NCBI GenBank assembly: GCA_029204225.1
Contig: CM055100.1
Span: forward strand, 48,155,666 to 48,219,665
Length of the DNA: 64,000 bases
Direction of reading: 5' to 3'
Source: Diphasiastrum complanatum
Taxonomy: Eukaryota > Streptophyta > Lycopodiopsida > Lycopodiales > Lycopodiaceae
Every line of letters begins with the position of its first letter. Within the stretch, counting starts at the first letter, position 1. The notes below the pieces were generated by a model. The model saw nothing but the letters and a program-made list of their open reading frames with translations, made no database searches and was not told where the DNA came from. A program made the translations under genes and the position numbers. Below are positions 11,296 to 23,159 of the stretch, in pieces.

Positions 11296-11653
11296 TGTAA
11301 TAGCTCCTAACACCACAGTAGGGCAAACACTAACTGATCCACCCAACCTTGCCTACTCCCTGATATAGAGTAAGCCCCTCCTAGCCCAGTGTGAGGACTG
11401 GTAGCATGCTACTGCCAAGTGTCGGCCACGTGGCACTGACGTGGCCGACTGCACGTCGGGACCCAACTGGGGGCCCTATCCTGCTGACAGGGTCCCTAGG
11501 CTGTGTTAGGCCCGCCATGGCTATGGACCGTGCTGGGGCACACTACTCACACTGTCTTGCCCTGTTGGTCATGTACGCTGGACACGACCCTGACTGTGGT
11601 ATCTGACCTATCTGTGTTCTCTAGGGTTCGGCACTGGTTACGAGCTCGAAACA
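11296..11653 (-). repeat. 3' LTR of the minus-strand G1 copy
   Basis: The 358 bp have the same length as both LTRs of the young copy and are highly similar to them. On the minus strand it begins TGTTTCGAGCTCGTAACC, where the young copies have TGTTACGAGC, and ends in TTACA. A G-rich polypurine tract (minus AAGGGGGAGGGAG) stands against its start. Confidence 0.92.
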
Positions 11654-11664
11654 CTCCCTCCCCC

Positions 11665-12945
11665 TTAAGAACCGTCTTGGTCCTCTAAGACAAAGTCTGG
11701 AAAAATCTTGCGAAGGACGCTGCCTCTTTCCCAAGTGGCATTCTCAACAGGCTGATCATTCCACTTAACCAGATATTCTCGGTATAGAGTATGACGAGTC
11801 TGCGTCTCTCTACTATCAAGAATCTCCTCTGGTTCATGTGGAGGTTGTTGAGGATCCAATGGGAGAACTAGAACACTGTCCCCTACCAGATTGTCTGAAC
11901 TGGTTAAGGCTTTTCTTAACTGACTTACATGAAAGACTGGAAAAACCTTACTGCTGTGTGGGAGTTCTAGTTCATAGGTGACCTCGCCTAGTCTCCTACT
12001 GATGGTAAAGGGACCACAATACCTTGGACACAACTTAGCACACACTCCTGATTTGAGGGTTTTAGAGTCAACTGGGACTCTCAAGTAGACTTTCTCACCA
12101 GTGGAGAACTGCACATCCCGTCTGTGTGGATCTGCATAATGCCTGGCTCGATCCTGGGATTGTCTAATGCTACGCTTAGCATGTTCTATCATCTGGTTTA
12201 GGTCTTCTAAAAAGTTTCAGGCTGCTTCAACTTTTTCTTGTTTAAACCCTATAGCTGTGGGTGAGCGTGGCTGAAAACCGTACATCAGCATAAATGGGCT
12301 GTATCCCGTAGCTGAATGTTTGGTACTGTTGTAAGCAAACTCTAATATCGAGAGATACTCCTCCCAATTAGTCTGCTTCTTGCTGACGTATGCACGAAGC
12401 ATATCCTCCAGCATTTGATTTACCCTTTCTGTTTGACCGTCCGTCTGTGGATGGTCGGTGGTACTCATATTAAGTTTAGTATGGAGATGATGGAATACTG
12501 CCCTCCAAAAATTTCCAGTAAACTTACTGTCCCAGTCGCTGACTATGCCGGAAGGTAGACCGTACAATTTAAATAGCCCGTCTACAGACAACCTTGCTAA
12601 CTCTGGAGCTCTAACGGTTGTTTTGGTCGGAATAAAATGAGCCATTTTGGTCAGACGGTCAACTGTGACCCATATAGCGTAATTACCCTTTTGGGTTTTA
12701 GGCAGGCCTACTATAAAATCCATGGAGATACTCTCCCATTTACCAGCTGGTATTTCTAAGGGATGCAACAACCCTCCTGCCTTTAAACGCTCTGCTTTAT
12801 TTACTTGACATTTCTGGCAACTGGTTACATACTGGTGGACGTCCTTTTTCATACTGGGCCAGAAAAATTGCCTACGAAGAAGCTCATAGGTCTTCTGTAT
12901 GCCTGGGTGTCCCGCGCTAGGATTGTCATGACATTCATATAGGAC
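11665..12945 (-). pseudogene. G1 pol: integrase and chromodomain (minus copy)
   Basis: The minus strand continues from the RT-RNase H frame. It shows the HHCC zinc region ([19 protein letters not shown], then SCQKC), the integrase core with [19 protein letters not shown] (the young copy reads VSDRDSKF) and [10 protein letters not shown] carrying the D, D and E residues, then a C-terminal chromodomain with [21 protein letters not shown] at about 12214-12216 replaces an Arg codon of the young copy and splits the frame. A TAG at 12946-12948 cuts it off from RT. Confidence 0.9.
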
Positions 12946-14832
12946 CTACTGCCTATAATCCTCTGAATTGGGGACACATACTCTATCTCTATAGAGCAAG
13001 TACTCATCCTGAATGGAATACTGTTTCCATTTGAATCCTTGAGTCAACTGACCCTCAACCACTGGGGTTTGCTTGGGTAATACAGGCTCAGAATCCTCAA
13101 CGTCATCTGACGACGTATACTCGGACTCATCATCATCCTCAACGGAAGCTGCCGTATTCTTGGATGAACTGGCACCAGCCCCGGGAACTGGTTCTGGAGT
13201 CTGTAACTGTCTGTTCTGGACTGAGTTCCAGATAATAGAGAAGAATGCATCATGCTGGCATTTCCCTCTCAAGGACTCGAGTAACTCATTACGAATCTGA
13301 GTAAAACTCAGCTCGTTTATCATAGGCATTCTGCTAAGGGCATCTGCTACTGTATTGAATTTTCCACGCCTATATCTGATAGACATGTCAAACTCTTGCA
13401 TCAACTCTGCCCAACGAGCTTTCCGACCTCTAATCTCAGGTTGATTGCAAAGGTATCTGAGACTCTCATGGTCTGTCAGGACCTCAAAGTTGGCACCATA
13501 CAAATAATGCCTCCAAGTCTTAAGGGCATGGACTATAGAAAAGAGTTCCTTTTCATAGGCACTATACCTAGTTTGAGTTGGCTCGAGCTTTTTACTCTCG
13601 AACGCAACTGGTCGTCCACCCTGAGTTAGCACAGCACCTACTGCAAAGTTGCTAGCATCTGTTTCGACCACAAATGGCTGATTGGGGTCGACGACTTTTA
13701 AGACTGGTGCTGTAGCTAAGGCTGTTTTGAGAGCATCAAAGCTCTCCTGTTGTGCGGACTCCCAAATGAACTCCTTTCCCTTCCCCTTAAGAAGATTTGT
13801 CATAGGAACTGCTATCTGAGCATATTCCTTGACAAATCGTCTGTAATATCCCGCCAAACCAAGAAAGATCTGAAGTTCCAAAATATTTTGAGGTCTCAGC
13901 CAACTGAGTATGGCTTTAACCTTATTTGGGTCCATCTTAATCCCATCTGAAGAGATAATGTGACCCAAATATGCTACTTCTTCAACGAAGAATTCACACT
14001 TGGATTGTTTAGCATAAAGCTTATGCTTTCTGAGCAGTCGAAACACCTTTCTGAGGTGTTTTAGATGCTCCTTCCTCGTTTTACTGTAGACGAGGATGTC
14101 ATCTAAAAATACGACTACAAACTTACCCAAGTATGGTCTGAGGACACTGTTCATCAAGGTCATAAAGGTAGCTGGAGCATTTGTGAGCCCAAATGGCATC
14201 ACCTTAAACTCATAATGACCGTGACGAGTCCTAAAAGCTGTTTTCGAGACATCTTCCGATTTTATACGGACTTGATGATATCCCGATCTAAGGTCTATTT
14301 TGCTGAAAAACTTAACCCCGTCGAGTTGATCAAACAACTCGTCTGCACGAGGCATAGGGTATTTATTCTTAATTGTGACTTTATTGAGGGCTCTGTAATC
14401 TACGCAAAGACGCATAGACCCCTCTTTCTTTTTCACCAATAGGACTGGTGAGGCCCATGGTGAACTACTGGTCTGAATTTGGCCTTTCCCAAGATAGTCT
14501 GTTAACTGCCTAGTTATTTCTTCATCCTCTGTTCGGCTGACCCGATACGGAGGTTTAGAAACAGGTGCTGTACCTGGTACTAGGTTTATTACATGATCTA
14601 CCTCTCTGCTCGGTGGTAAACCATGTGGCAAATCTTCAGGAAAAACATCTTTAAATTTAGACAATAAAGTTTCTAATATACTGATTTTCTGCTGAATAGA
14701 ACTGGAAATAGAAACTTCAGGAATAAACTGAAAGTCACATAAGAATACCTGATGGTCTTCGTCTCCGATTAGCTGACAGACTTCTGAACTGCAGACCATA
14801 GGGTTGTTGGGAACATCATGCTCCCCATGCAA
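12946..14832 (-). pseudogene. G1 pol: reverse transcriptase and RNase H (minus copy)
   Basis: An open frame of 628 codons. It has RT motifs [47 protein letters not shown] and the catalytic FLDD, followed by RNase H with [30 protein letters not shown] and [11 protein letters not shown]. At the codon where the young copy has an amber (29842) this copy keeps CAG (Gln), so it shows the ancestral state there. It ends at a TAG where the young copy has CAG, just before the integrase zinc region. Confidence 0.93.
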
Positions 14833-14853
14833 CTGGATCTCTCGGCCTTTATG

Positions 14854-15826
14854 CTAAAAGCTGAGGGTGTTCTCCTGATAGTTTCTGTGGAGGGAAGGTC
14901 CTAAACTGTAGAGCCAATCTCTCCCGAGAACAATGTCTGTTCGATCCAGGTGCATTATCTCAAAGTTTATTTCATCTTGGTACCCCTGAATACCAAGATT
15001 TAACTTACTTACCATAGTTTCCCATATTTTTTTATCTTCACCCTTAGCTAATGAAACTATGTACCTATGCTGACTAGGTACTTCTGGTAGTTTAAGCTTT
15101 TTAACCAGGGTGTGGTTGATGAAATTATGGGTTGCCCCATCATCAACCATGACTCTTACGGACTGGTTACCAACTTTCCCATGCATACGTACTAGGTCAT
15201 GCGGTCCAAAACTGAAGGGTCTCGCTAGCATTGCAGAGGTCAGCTGGCAACAGTGTTCATGATCTTCATGATACACTTTGATCTCGGAAGCTGCCGAGTC
15301 ACTGGGGAAACATACAGTCTGAACAAGATGAACTTGTTTTTTATCTTTCTTATCTTTTCTAGTGAAAGGCCCCTTGGGACACTGTCTGACTGTGTGTCCC
15401 TTGCCCATACACACAAAGCACAAACGTTCTTGTTTGGCTTTCTCAAAATCATCTGGTTTTAAGGGCTGTATGAGTGAAGGGCGTTTCTGAGGAGCTTCAC
15501 TTTTAAATTTGTCTTCTTTCTTTCTTTTTAAAAATTTCTTTTTAAATTGAAAGTCTTTCTGAGAAGGCTGCTCAGAAAGTGGCTGTTGTCTCGCCTTCTT
15601 CCTACCCACTGAATCATCATAGATTTGAGCATATCTGAGAGCTTGCTCAAGGGTAGTAGGCGAGTTTCTCTGGACCTCTACTTTATATTCATCTTTGAGG
15701 CCACGGACAAATCCCCTGATTTTCTGATAGTCATCCATATTTTTAATCTTTAAAATTGCTTCTCGATACTGCGAGATATATTGGATGAGGGATTTATCCA
15801 TTACTGTTCTTTCCCAGGCTTCCCAG
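14854..15826 (-). pseudogene. G1 gag C-terminus and protease (minus copy)
   Basis: The minus frame covers the second half of the retrotransposon gag domain ([33 protein letters not shown]), a basic linker, a CCHC zinc knuckle ([14 protein letters not shown]) and the aspartic protease with [13 protein letters not shown] and [13 protein letters not shown]. The protease motif is DDGA, not the usual DSGA, as in the other copies. A TAG at 14854-14856 stands where the young copy has CAG. Confidence 0.9.
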
Positions 15827-16142
15827 TCTCATCCATAGCTAAAATTGTCCCAAATAAAGTACATGCAATAGATAATTGTCAACCAACAAATGGACAACAG
15901 ATAATTGACAACCAACAAATGGACAATAGATATGCCAAAATATGGTGTTTTGAATATGTAATAAAATCAAAATATGCAAGATGTCACCAGATTCCAAGAA
16001 GTGAAGAAGAGTGAACAGATGTGGCCTGATTTTCCAATGCTCACTCTTCCTGATATTCAAACCAACGTTGCCGCGAATCGCGCTTCGCGATTCGCGCAAA
16101 TCACAATAAACGGTAGAGAATCGTTTTTCAAAAAAAGAAATC

Positions 16143-16173
16143 CTTTAAACTGGTTTTCCCCACCAGTTTAAAG
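16143..16173. repeat. 11-bp hairpin near the hAT left end
   Basis: CTTTAAACTGG (16143-16153) and CCAGTTTAAAG (16163-16173) are perfect inverted repeats with a 9-base loop, in the subterminal zone of the hAT element. Confidence 0.7.
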
Positions 16174-16339
16174 CGATACTCTAAAAAAAAAGGCGATTCT
16201 CAAATTCCTTCTCCAAGCCATGAATCAGTCCCCACAACTAGATTTCTTTCGATGATCGTCCTGATCCTCTATTTCCATCTGGTGTAGTTTGATCCATTGA
16301 ACCTCTCAATTACTCTTGAATGGACTATACTCCATGCCT

Positions 16340-16431
16340 TAGAAGCCCGTTCCGACCATTTGGGTCGGAACGTTCCGTTCCGAACGTTCCTGGAGTTCCA
16401 GAACGTTCCTGGTCGGAACGAGTTTTTTTTT
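16340..16431. repeat. Clustered GTTCCG/CGGAAC palindromes
   Basis: Repeated CGTTCCG, GTCGGAACG, CCGAACGTTCC and CCAGAACGTTCC units overlap and can form several hairpins. Similar clusters occur at 19535-19580 and at both sides of 25329-26050, suggesting subterminal repeats of a separate hAT family. Confidence 0.6.
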
Positions 16432-17214
16432 AATTTAAAAAAAAAGGGTAAAAACCCTGCTGGCCCGCGCATTAGCCATTTCAGAAGTTTGCGAGCAGGG
16501 AAAGTGCGCCTACAGTCATTTTCGGGATGAGCTGAGTGGTGAATGTTCTGTGCTTTTTCTGTCATCATTGTTTGGGTATGTCAGTGTGATCAACTGCAGG
16601 ATTGTGTGCTGATATTAGTTTCATTTTTCAAATCAAATTTTGTAACTTTTTTCAACATCTTTTTTTCTTAAGTTTTCTAATTTGATGGGCATAGAATGGG
16701 CTGTAGGCATCAGATTAGGATACTTGTTTGTGCGTTTAGTTTCTTTTAGTATGTATACAAGTGTCTGAACTCGTTCGTTGTTTCTTTTCTCGAGTTCTTG
16801 TAGTTTTTTGGGAATCCCACTACGTAGGCTAGAGTTAGGGTTTTTTTTGTTTTTTTTAGGATTTCGGAAAATCTGCAGGGTTCAGTGTTTGTTGTTTGGT
16901 GTTTGGTGTTTGTTGTTTTGTGTTTTGTTTTTCAAGTTTCGTGGTCAAGTTGCTTGTGGTCATCGAGATTTAGAGTTTGCGGTTTTTCTTTTGGGATTTT
17001 TTTAGTTTCTGGTTTAGGGTTCATCATGCATAGGCCATCATAATGGGATGAGGTGCAGCTTTTATAGGATGAGGATGGTAGGTATGGGGGGACTGGTGGT
17101 AAGCGCTAGAAATGTCCGTTCTGCCAGTCTGATTACTCCATCACACTCACCAGAGTCAGGGCTCACCTTGTCGATTCATCAGAGGGGGCCACAGTTGGCA
17201 TACGAGGTTGCCCC

Positions 17215-18702
17215 ATGGTTCCAAAGGCGGAGCGACATTGTATGATTGAGACTTACTCACGGTCAGGCACTGCAGTTCCTATAGCTCCCACACCTGCTGT
17301 TGCACCAATTGTTAGTCGGGGCCCCTCCTCTAGCCATGAGCCACCAGTCGCTCCCACGAGCATTCTTGAGAGGATGAGGCAGGCAGGTGCTGCTGCATTT
17401 GCTTCCACTAGCCGACCATCCACATCTACGACACCTCCTATCACATCCACCACACCTCCCACCACATCGGGGCATCATGAGAGACCTTCCACTTCTGCTA
17501 CACCTGATAGACCTTCCACATCTACTGCAGCTGACAGGCCTAGCACATCAGGGCCACCTCCAGCCGTGCCCTCATCTACTGGTAGTGTCCCATTTTCGTC
17601 AGACGCAGAGCTTGTTGCCGATGACCGAGCACCACCCCGGGCACCTCGTCCACCTCGAGGCAAATCCACCTCACGCTCCACCCTACCTCTCAAAGCACCA
17701 TTCGTCAGTCCTTTCGACGGGGCAATGATGAGGTAGCTAAGAGGGCATTGGCAAACACGTTCTATGGCCTGAACCTACCATTTGCTATAGCGGATACCCA
17801 CCTATTCAGAGATGTCATTGTTGCTGTAGCTGCATGCACCCCTGCCTTTAGGCCCCCAACCATTGAGGCCCTTCACACCACACACCTTAGGGCAGCATAC
17901 GACAGCGTTGATACACAGTTGCAGCAACTTAGGTCAGGCTGGGAGGTTTTTGGTTGCTCTATCATGGCAGATGGATGGACTGACATGCGGAGTAGGTCAG
18001 TCGTCAACATCTTGATTTCCAGTTGCATGGGCACCATGTTCTGGAAGGCAGTTGACTCCTCTCGCAGGGGTGCCATCCAGGACGCTCGCTACATATTTGA
18101 TCAGATTGATGGAGCCATACAGCATGTTGGCCCCGCTCATGTGGTGGAGGTTGTCACAAACAATGCATCCAACTGCTTTGAGATGGGGAGGATTTTGACA
18201 GCTACTTACCCCCACGTTGTCTGGACACCTTGTGCAACCCACTCCATTGACTTGATGTTCAAGGAGATTTCGCGTCTAGATTGGGTCACTGCTATCACAT
18301 CTAGAGCAATGACTATTGTGAACTTTGTCAGACGGAAGCGTCGAGCCTTGGCCATGTTTCGCATGCACAGCAGATTGGACCTGCGGAAGCCTGCTTCCAC
18401 CAGATTCGGATACCATGTATTGGTACTTAAGTGCTTGCTCAAGTGTCGAGAGCCACTAGGCAGAATGGCCACATCTATGGATTTTATTGCTTGGGACCAG
18501 AGCAAAAACAGATGGGGTGGCCTTTGTTGCTACAGTTTTTGCCACGAACTTCTGGTGTGATGTGGAGCAGCTCGTCACTGCTTTGAGACCCATGTATGCG
18601 GTTCTTCGGCTAGTTGATCGAGAGGGCAGTACCATGGGGCTGTTGTACAAGTTCATGGACCGCACCAGACATTATAGAGAATCCCGTCTTAGCCTCAGAT
18701 GA
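17215..18702 (+). pseudogene. hAT transposase, DUF659-like core, frameshifted and truncated
   Basis: The first part (17215-17736) is a Pro/Ser/Thr-rich linker (repeated RPSTS, TTPP). The conserved part is in another frame from about 17690: RQSFRRGNDEVAKRALAN, then FYGLNLPFAIADT, CSIMADGWTDMRSRSVVN, VVTNNASNC and VWTPCATHSIDLMF. These are the hallmarks of the DUF659 domain of plant hAT transposases, including the Asp after MA and the CATHSxD box. A one-base shift near 18508 moves the frame (NTDGVAFVATVFATNFW). It stops at 18702 before the C-terminal hATC dimerisation region. No BED zinc finger is visible upstream. It is inactive as it stands. Confidence 0.75.
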
Positions 18703-19534
18703 CGTCTCACCATAGGATTTATTTTCATAGTACTATGTTATCAGACATGACGTGTTTCTTTTTGTATCGATGTACGGCGAACGCATAACTATTTTATGGA
18801 TGTTTTTTGCTTACATTTATGGCTCTTCCCTAAACCCTGCTCGGATTATATGATGGTTATCCTCCTGCAGTTCCGTTACATTTCATCAAGAATGTTTCTT
18901 GGTTTCAAAATAATTTCATGGTTTTGTTGATAAATGTATGGTAGTGGGTCAGATCGTATTTTAAATGCAAAATTTAGCCGAGCACTGTAGGTTGTTCCTA
19001 TTGACCTGAATTCTCAAGTTATTTTTACTCCATTCAACGATCCTAGTTAATAGTCTGATTATTGTAATTAATTGTCTGTTCATTAGGAAATCTGTTTAAT
19101 TTAGTTAATTTTCTGTTTTTAAGTTAATTAGCAAAGGTTTGCAATTGTGGGCCATAACCACTTTAAGCCTTGCATCACATTCATAACTACCAATCCACTA
19201 AGGGTCTTACCTTTAAGAAAAAAAAACCGATTCTCTAAACCCTAAACCAGAACCGCAAATCGAGATTCGCAGTTCGCAAATGCAACTTTGATTCAAACCC
19301 AAATATAAGTCCCATTCTGCCCAACGACCTTGTGGAAAGTCTCCTACAAATGTTCAAGCTGAATATCAAAAAATGCATGGGCAAAATGGCAAAATGGCAA
19401 AATCTGATTTTTGAAGTTTGTAAGTCCTTTCTCCTTCCTTCAAACAATAGAGTGAATAAAAACTAAAATGTGAAACTTGTGGGACTCAAGTTGTAGTAGA
19501 TTGACTTAGAGATGTGTTCCCTCAGAGATTTTTT

Positions 19535-19580
19535 TGGAACAACGTTCCGAAGTTCCGGAATGTCGTTCCGGTGCAACTAC
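19535..19580. repeat. Orphan hAT-like right end with GTTCCG repeats
   Basis: GGAACAACGTTCCGAAG and TCGTTCCGGTGCAACTACG end in a GCAACTACG that resembles the hAT right terminus at 22012 (GCAACTATG). It lies outside the hAT at 16063-19290, so it belongs to another insertion whose left end I could not match. Confidence 0.45.
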
Positions 19581-20436
19581 GGGTAGTATCAAATCGCAAC
19601 AATGTCCATCTCCAAAAATTGTGTCATGAAGAAGTCTAAGTAGACCCTCAATGTGGCTGACCAATCTTGTTGAATACATTATTTCTAGATAAACTGCCGA
19701 ATGTAGAAATGAGCTCCCTTTGGAAGGTATGATAAGAAAGTGCCAAAACTAGCCAATATTTCTAGTTCTTGAAAATACCCAAAAGAATAATATCCTTGCT
19801 CATTGAGCTCTCCACATGATGTAAGTGCTAACCATGGGTATCTATCTGCCTATACCATCACCTATATCTTCAAATGACATGATTTTTTGGGAATAGTAAA
19901 CATGCCGAAGATGGCCTTGACCTACATGGGAGGCATAACAAACTTGGCCAAGATAATCGAATGTGGAACTGAGAGCCTACTGCCTACTATCTATGATGAC
20001 AAAGAAATCTCGAGACATGAAAAGCTCGTCAGGCCCAATGCACCATGTTTTTATTGCATTCATAGAGAGGGTCGAATGGAAGACACTTACTCTACACGTC
20101 TCTTGAAGTAAAGTTGCTTCGTTGTGACTTGGGAAAACTACCCTTTCCTTAATCGGCTTTGGTAGCTTAGTTCGAGCTAAATATAAGGCCCGTGAAGAGT
20201 ACATGCTTCTTAATTTTAGTTGAGACTGTTCGAATATGTTAACAGATATGCTATGTACTTTGACCCAAAAGGTCGAGATATGTGTAACCATTGGTTATTT
20301 CTCTATAGGCCAAGTTAAGTTAGTATTGGGCCCCCATCTAGAAACTCGTGGGTCCAAATGGCCTTGTTAATAAAAGAACCTAACTTCGAAGTAGGGGCTT
20401 GTTGGCTTTTATTAAGTAGCTTGTTGGTGAAGTTAG
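19581..20436. other. Region without recognisable gene, probably copia LTR in its right part
   Basis: No known domain. The sequence flanking the hAT at 20445 continues at 22013 and leads to a copia-type PBS at 22243, so part of this stretch is probably LTR split by the hAT. Confidence 0.4.
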
Positions 20437-20444
20437 GTTAGACC

Positions 20445-21607
20445 CATAGTTGCAGCAAATCGCGATTCGCGATTCGCTGCATAGAATTGTTGACAGAATC
20501 CTGGAAAAAAAGATTCTAGATTTAAGGATTTTCGGCCTCCTCGCGGGCAGAATCGCACTACTAGAGGAGGAGGCAAATTTTTTTTTAAAGCTACAAGCAT
20601 CAGATCTTCGCATGTGGATAGGCGACAGGCATCTACTCGGCGATACGGAGGTGGTGTGCACAGTGCCAAGGGGATTCAAGCTTCATGGAGAGCAAATCGA
20701 TCAGTTTTTGATATTTGGTAAGTGTAGGCTTGATTTTTTGCAAGTGTTGACATTGAGCTGTAGGCAACCAAATCGAGCGTAGTTTGGCTCTAGACCACCT
20801 TTCTTCATGCCCACGGTGATTCTTACGACATCAGTTTCAGCCGTTACAGCACACCTAGCGAGATTTGAACACCACATTCCAAATGCTTGTGTATTTTTGC
20901 CATTTTCACAAAATGACATGTGGGCAACCGATTCAGGTGATGTCTGAGCCTAGAATGCATTTTCACATGCCTGCAGAGACTCCTGTGACCTCCATTCCGC
21001 CCGTCTACGTCCGTATCACAAATTTCAATTTCCATGCCCTAATTCCATGTTTTTTAGGGTTTAGGCGTGGAGCATCGTGCAAGCATCTGCCAAGGGGGTG
21101 GTTTAGGCCTACACTGCACTCCTTTACGCCTGCACGGACTCCCACGCTAATGTCAGTTGCCCGTTATCGCTCATACTGAAATAATTCTATCCCACGCCCT
21201 AATCTCATGGTTTTTTGGCACTTGCTATGATGTGTGAATTGGAATCATTGTGATGTATGCTCAAATATTTTGAGCTCTATTTGAGCTCGGTAATGTTGTT
21301 CAATGCAGTGTATTTTTTTCTACTGAACGTTTGCTTGCCTATTTTTGTTTGCAGGTTTGATCTCATGTTGATACGATGTCAGTGTGGGGCCGAGGCCTTT
21401 GGGCCGAGGTTGAGCTTACCGACGGGGATGTGGCCACAGACCATGGATCAAGGACCCGTAGATGGAGATGCTGAGAGAGAGAGAGAGAGAGTATGGTTGA
21501 AAAATGATTCTATATGGTTGAAAAATGTTTCATTTAAGGTTCAATATGGTTCAGAATGATTCAGCAGGGTTTTTGTTCAGCATGGGTTTTGTTCCATTTG
21601 TTGTGAT

Positions 21608-21692
<85 letters not shown>

Positions 21693-22012
21693 AGAATCCT
21701 ACTATGTTCATTGGGGGAATGCCCCAATGTGTTGTCTTTTTTTTGGTTTAATTTTTATATTAAAACTGCATATAGCGTAAACATGGGAGTTAATGCACCT
21801 AAATTGGACCATCCTGCACCCGAAACAGTCGGCAAACTGCACAGTAAAAATGCTCCTAATTAGAGCTTTCATCTGATACCCATATTGCCCAAAACAATTT
21901 AAAAAAAAAAAAATTGTTTTCATATACCCATATTGCACGATTCTGGGATTTTTCCGACTCGTGATTCGTACCACGATTCTGAACCGCGATTCAGAATCGT
22001 GGTGCAACTATG
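20445..22012. mobile_element. Non-autonomous hAT element with perfect 8-bp target duplication
   Basis: The termini CATAGTTGCA (20445-20454) and TGCAACTATG (22003-22012) are perfect 10-bp inverted repeats. GTTAGACC lies on both sides (20437-20444 and 22013-22020). GCGATTC and GATTCTGAATCG repeats fill the subterminal zones. The 1568 bp contain no transposase; short frames such as 20450-20782 show no domain. It holds (GA)n runs at 21474-21492 and 21610-21686. A related transposase would have to act in trans. Confidence 0.85.
21610..21686. repeat. (GA)n microsatellite inside the hAT element
   Basis: About 38 uninterrupted AG units, near a shorter GA run at 21474-21492. Confidence 0.95.
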
Positions 22013-22242
22013 GTTAGACCTAATGAAGCTTGTAGAAGAAGTTAGGTTATTTGAACATTGCCCTAATGTTGGTTCTGCTATAAATGTATGTCACTTGTTC
22101 ATTATTAATGTATGCAAGCATATAGCCATTCTTCTTGAAATGCCACGAGTCTCTAAAGAGGGCGACCAACCATCTCCTCCTTCATGTGTGTTTGAGATTC
22201 GTTATGTTGAATACTATGCTATTTGGTTTATGATTTCCTACA

Positions 22243-22255
22243 TGGTATCAGAGCC
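22243..22255 (+). other. Copia-type primer-binding site
   Basis: TGGTATCAGAGCC directly follows CCTACA, the CA end of a presumed 5' LTR. A TATA-like TATAAATGTATG lies about 160 bp upstream (near 22080). The LTR itself is split by the hAT at 20445-22012. Downstream sequence to about 22600 looks like a leader with no gag open frame. Confidence 0.6.
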
Positions 22256-22902
22256 TTTGTGGAATCTGGATGCACTATCTCTCTCCCCTTCCGGCGTGAA
22301 AAATCAGCTCTAATCTGATTTTTACAAGTGGAGATCCGATCCTCATCAGCATAGTATGTTTTATGTCTTGTAGGAGGGCGCTACACTTTTTTGATTGGCT
22401 TTGCAGTAGGGCGCCTACATCATTTGCTGATTTGCAGTTGGGTGCCTACATCACTTTGTGGTTTGCAGTTGGGCGCCAACTTTCTGCGGTGGTGATCAGC
22501 CTTCATCTACAGATCTTTGAGCAGATCTCAAGCAGCTTTTGGAGAACTACTTCTGCTCATAATCAGCTTCTGTTTGCTGTTTTTTGAAGTAGATTGTGTT
22601 GTTGAAAAGTTCATATCTTCAGTTTTCAGATCTGAAGCTATTTTCAAAATGACCATCTGCCTCAAGTTTACATGAACTTTCAATAGTTCACAAACCTGCA
22701 CAATGCATTCCAAATTTGCATCAGGACATTCTTGAATCATCAAAGCAAGAACAATGAACATAACTAGTAACTGCTAGCTAGTAGCTACAAACCATGACTG
22801 TAATAAATGTCAGATCATAGATGAATAATGATACTAGAATCTTCAATCTAGAATCTAGATATATCATATCACAAATTCTCATAAATTACAATAGTACGTA
22901 TC

Positions 22903-23157
22903 TCAAGTGCTTTTCGAAGTCTTGCAAGATCTAATCTGAGTCAAAATAGATCTCTTGACAGATACTACAATCATGGAATGGGCTTGAGCATCCCTCCTAT
23001 CCCATTTCCCTTGTTCCTCCGAGGGTGCCGTCGAGGATGAAGCCATAGATGAGCTTGGTGTAGCAGGGGCAATAGAAGTAGGCCTCTCATCTTCACCAAT
23101 GACAACCTCCCACAAGCCTTTCGCTAGGAGTGGGTTCTTGATCATATAACTCCACAA
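22903..23157 (-). pseudogene. Copia gag N-terminal fragment (UBN2-like)
   Basis: The minus frame reads LWSYMIKNPLLAKGLWEVV, then a Ser/Ala-rich insert, then KWDRRDAQAHSMIVVSV. This is the layout of the copia gag N-terminus, in which W...M...L...GLWEVV is followed by W..RDA.A...I. It lacks a start and the rest of gag. Its strand is opposite to the PBS at 22243, so it belongs to another element. Confidence 0.6.
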
Positions 23158-23159
23158 GG

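Larger units (their letters stand above)
11296..15826 (-). mobile_element. 5'-truncated Ty3/gypsy chromovirus (family G1, minus copy)
   Basis: Read on the minus strand this copy matches the intact element at 27061-33276 nearly base for base. It runs from mid-gag (lost before about codon 208) through protease, RT, RNase H, integrase and chromodomain to a complete 358-bp 3' LTR. The 5' LTR, leader and gag N-terminus are absent; homology stops at about 15826. At least three stop codons interrupt it. With no second LTR, target duplication and age cannot be read. Confidence 0.93.
16063..19290 (+). mobile_element. hAT-type DNA transposon with 8-bp target duplication
   Basis: The ends are CAACGTTGC (16063) and GCAACTTTG (to 19290), inverted repeats differing at one of nine bases. 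Both sides carry the same 8 bp, ATTCAAAC (16055-16062 and 19291-19298), the duplication size of hAT elements. Just inside each end lie GCGAATCGCG or AATCGAGATTCGC subterminal repeats. A decayed hAT transposase with a DUF659-like core lies inside on the plus strand. A cluster of GTTCCG palindromes at 16340-16431 resembles the ends of a different hAT family and may be a later insertion. Confidence 0.75.

Noticed and set aside
11391-11688. Short frames inside the G1 LTRs (also 27108-27323 and 32966-33181)
   Set aside because: They recur in each LTR copy, have no domain, and lie across regulatory LTR sequence.
17253-17693. Antisense Gly/Val-rich frames over the hAT linker
   Set aside because: They mirror the Pro/Ser/Thr-rich coding repeat and carry no motif of their own.
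16337-19580. A single larger hAT element bounded by the GTTCCG clusters
   Set aside because: It would overlap rather than nest with the 16063-19290 element, which has a perfect 8-bp duplication; no duplication was seen for the larger interval.
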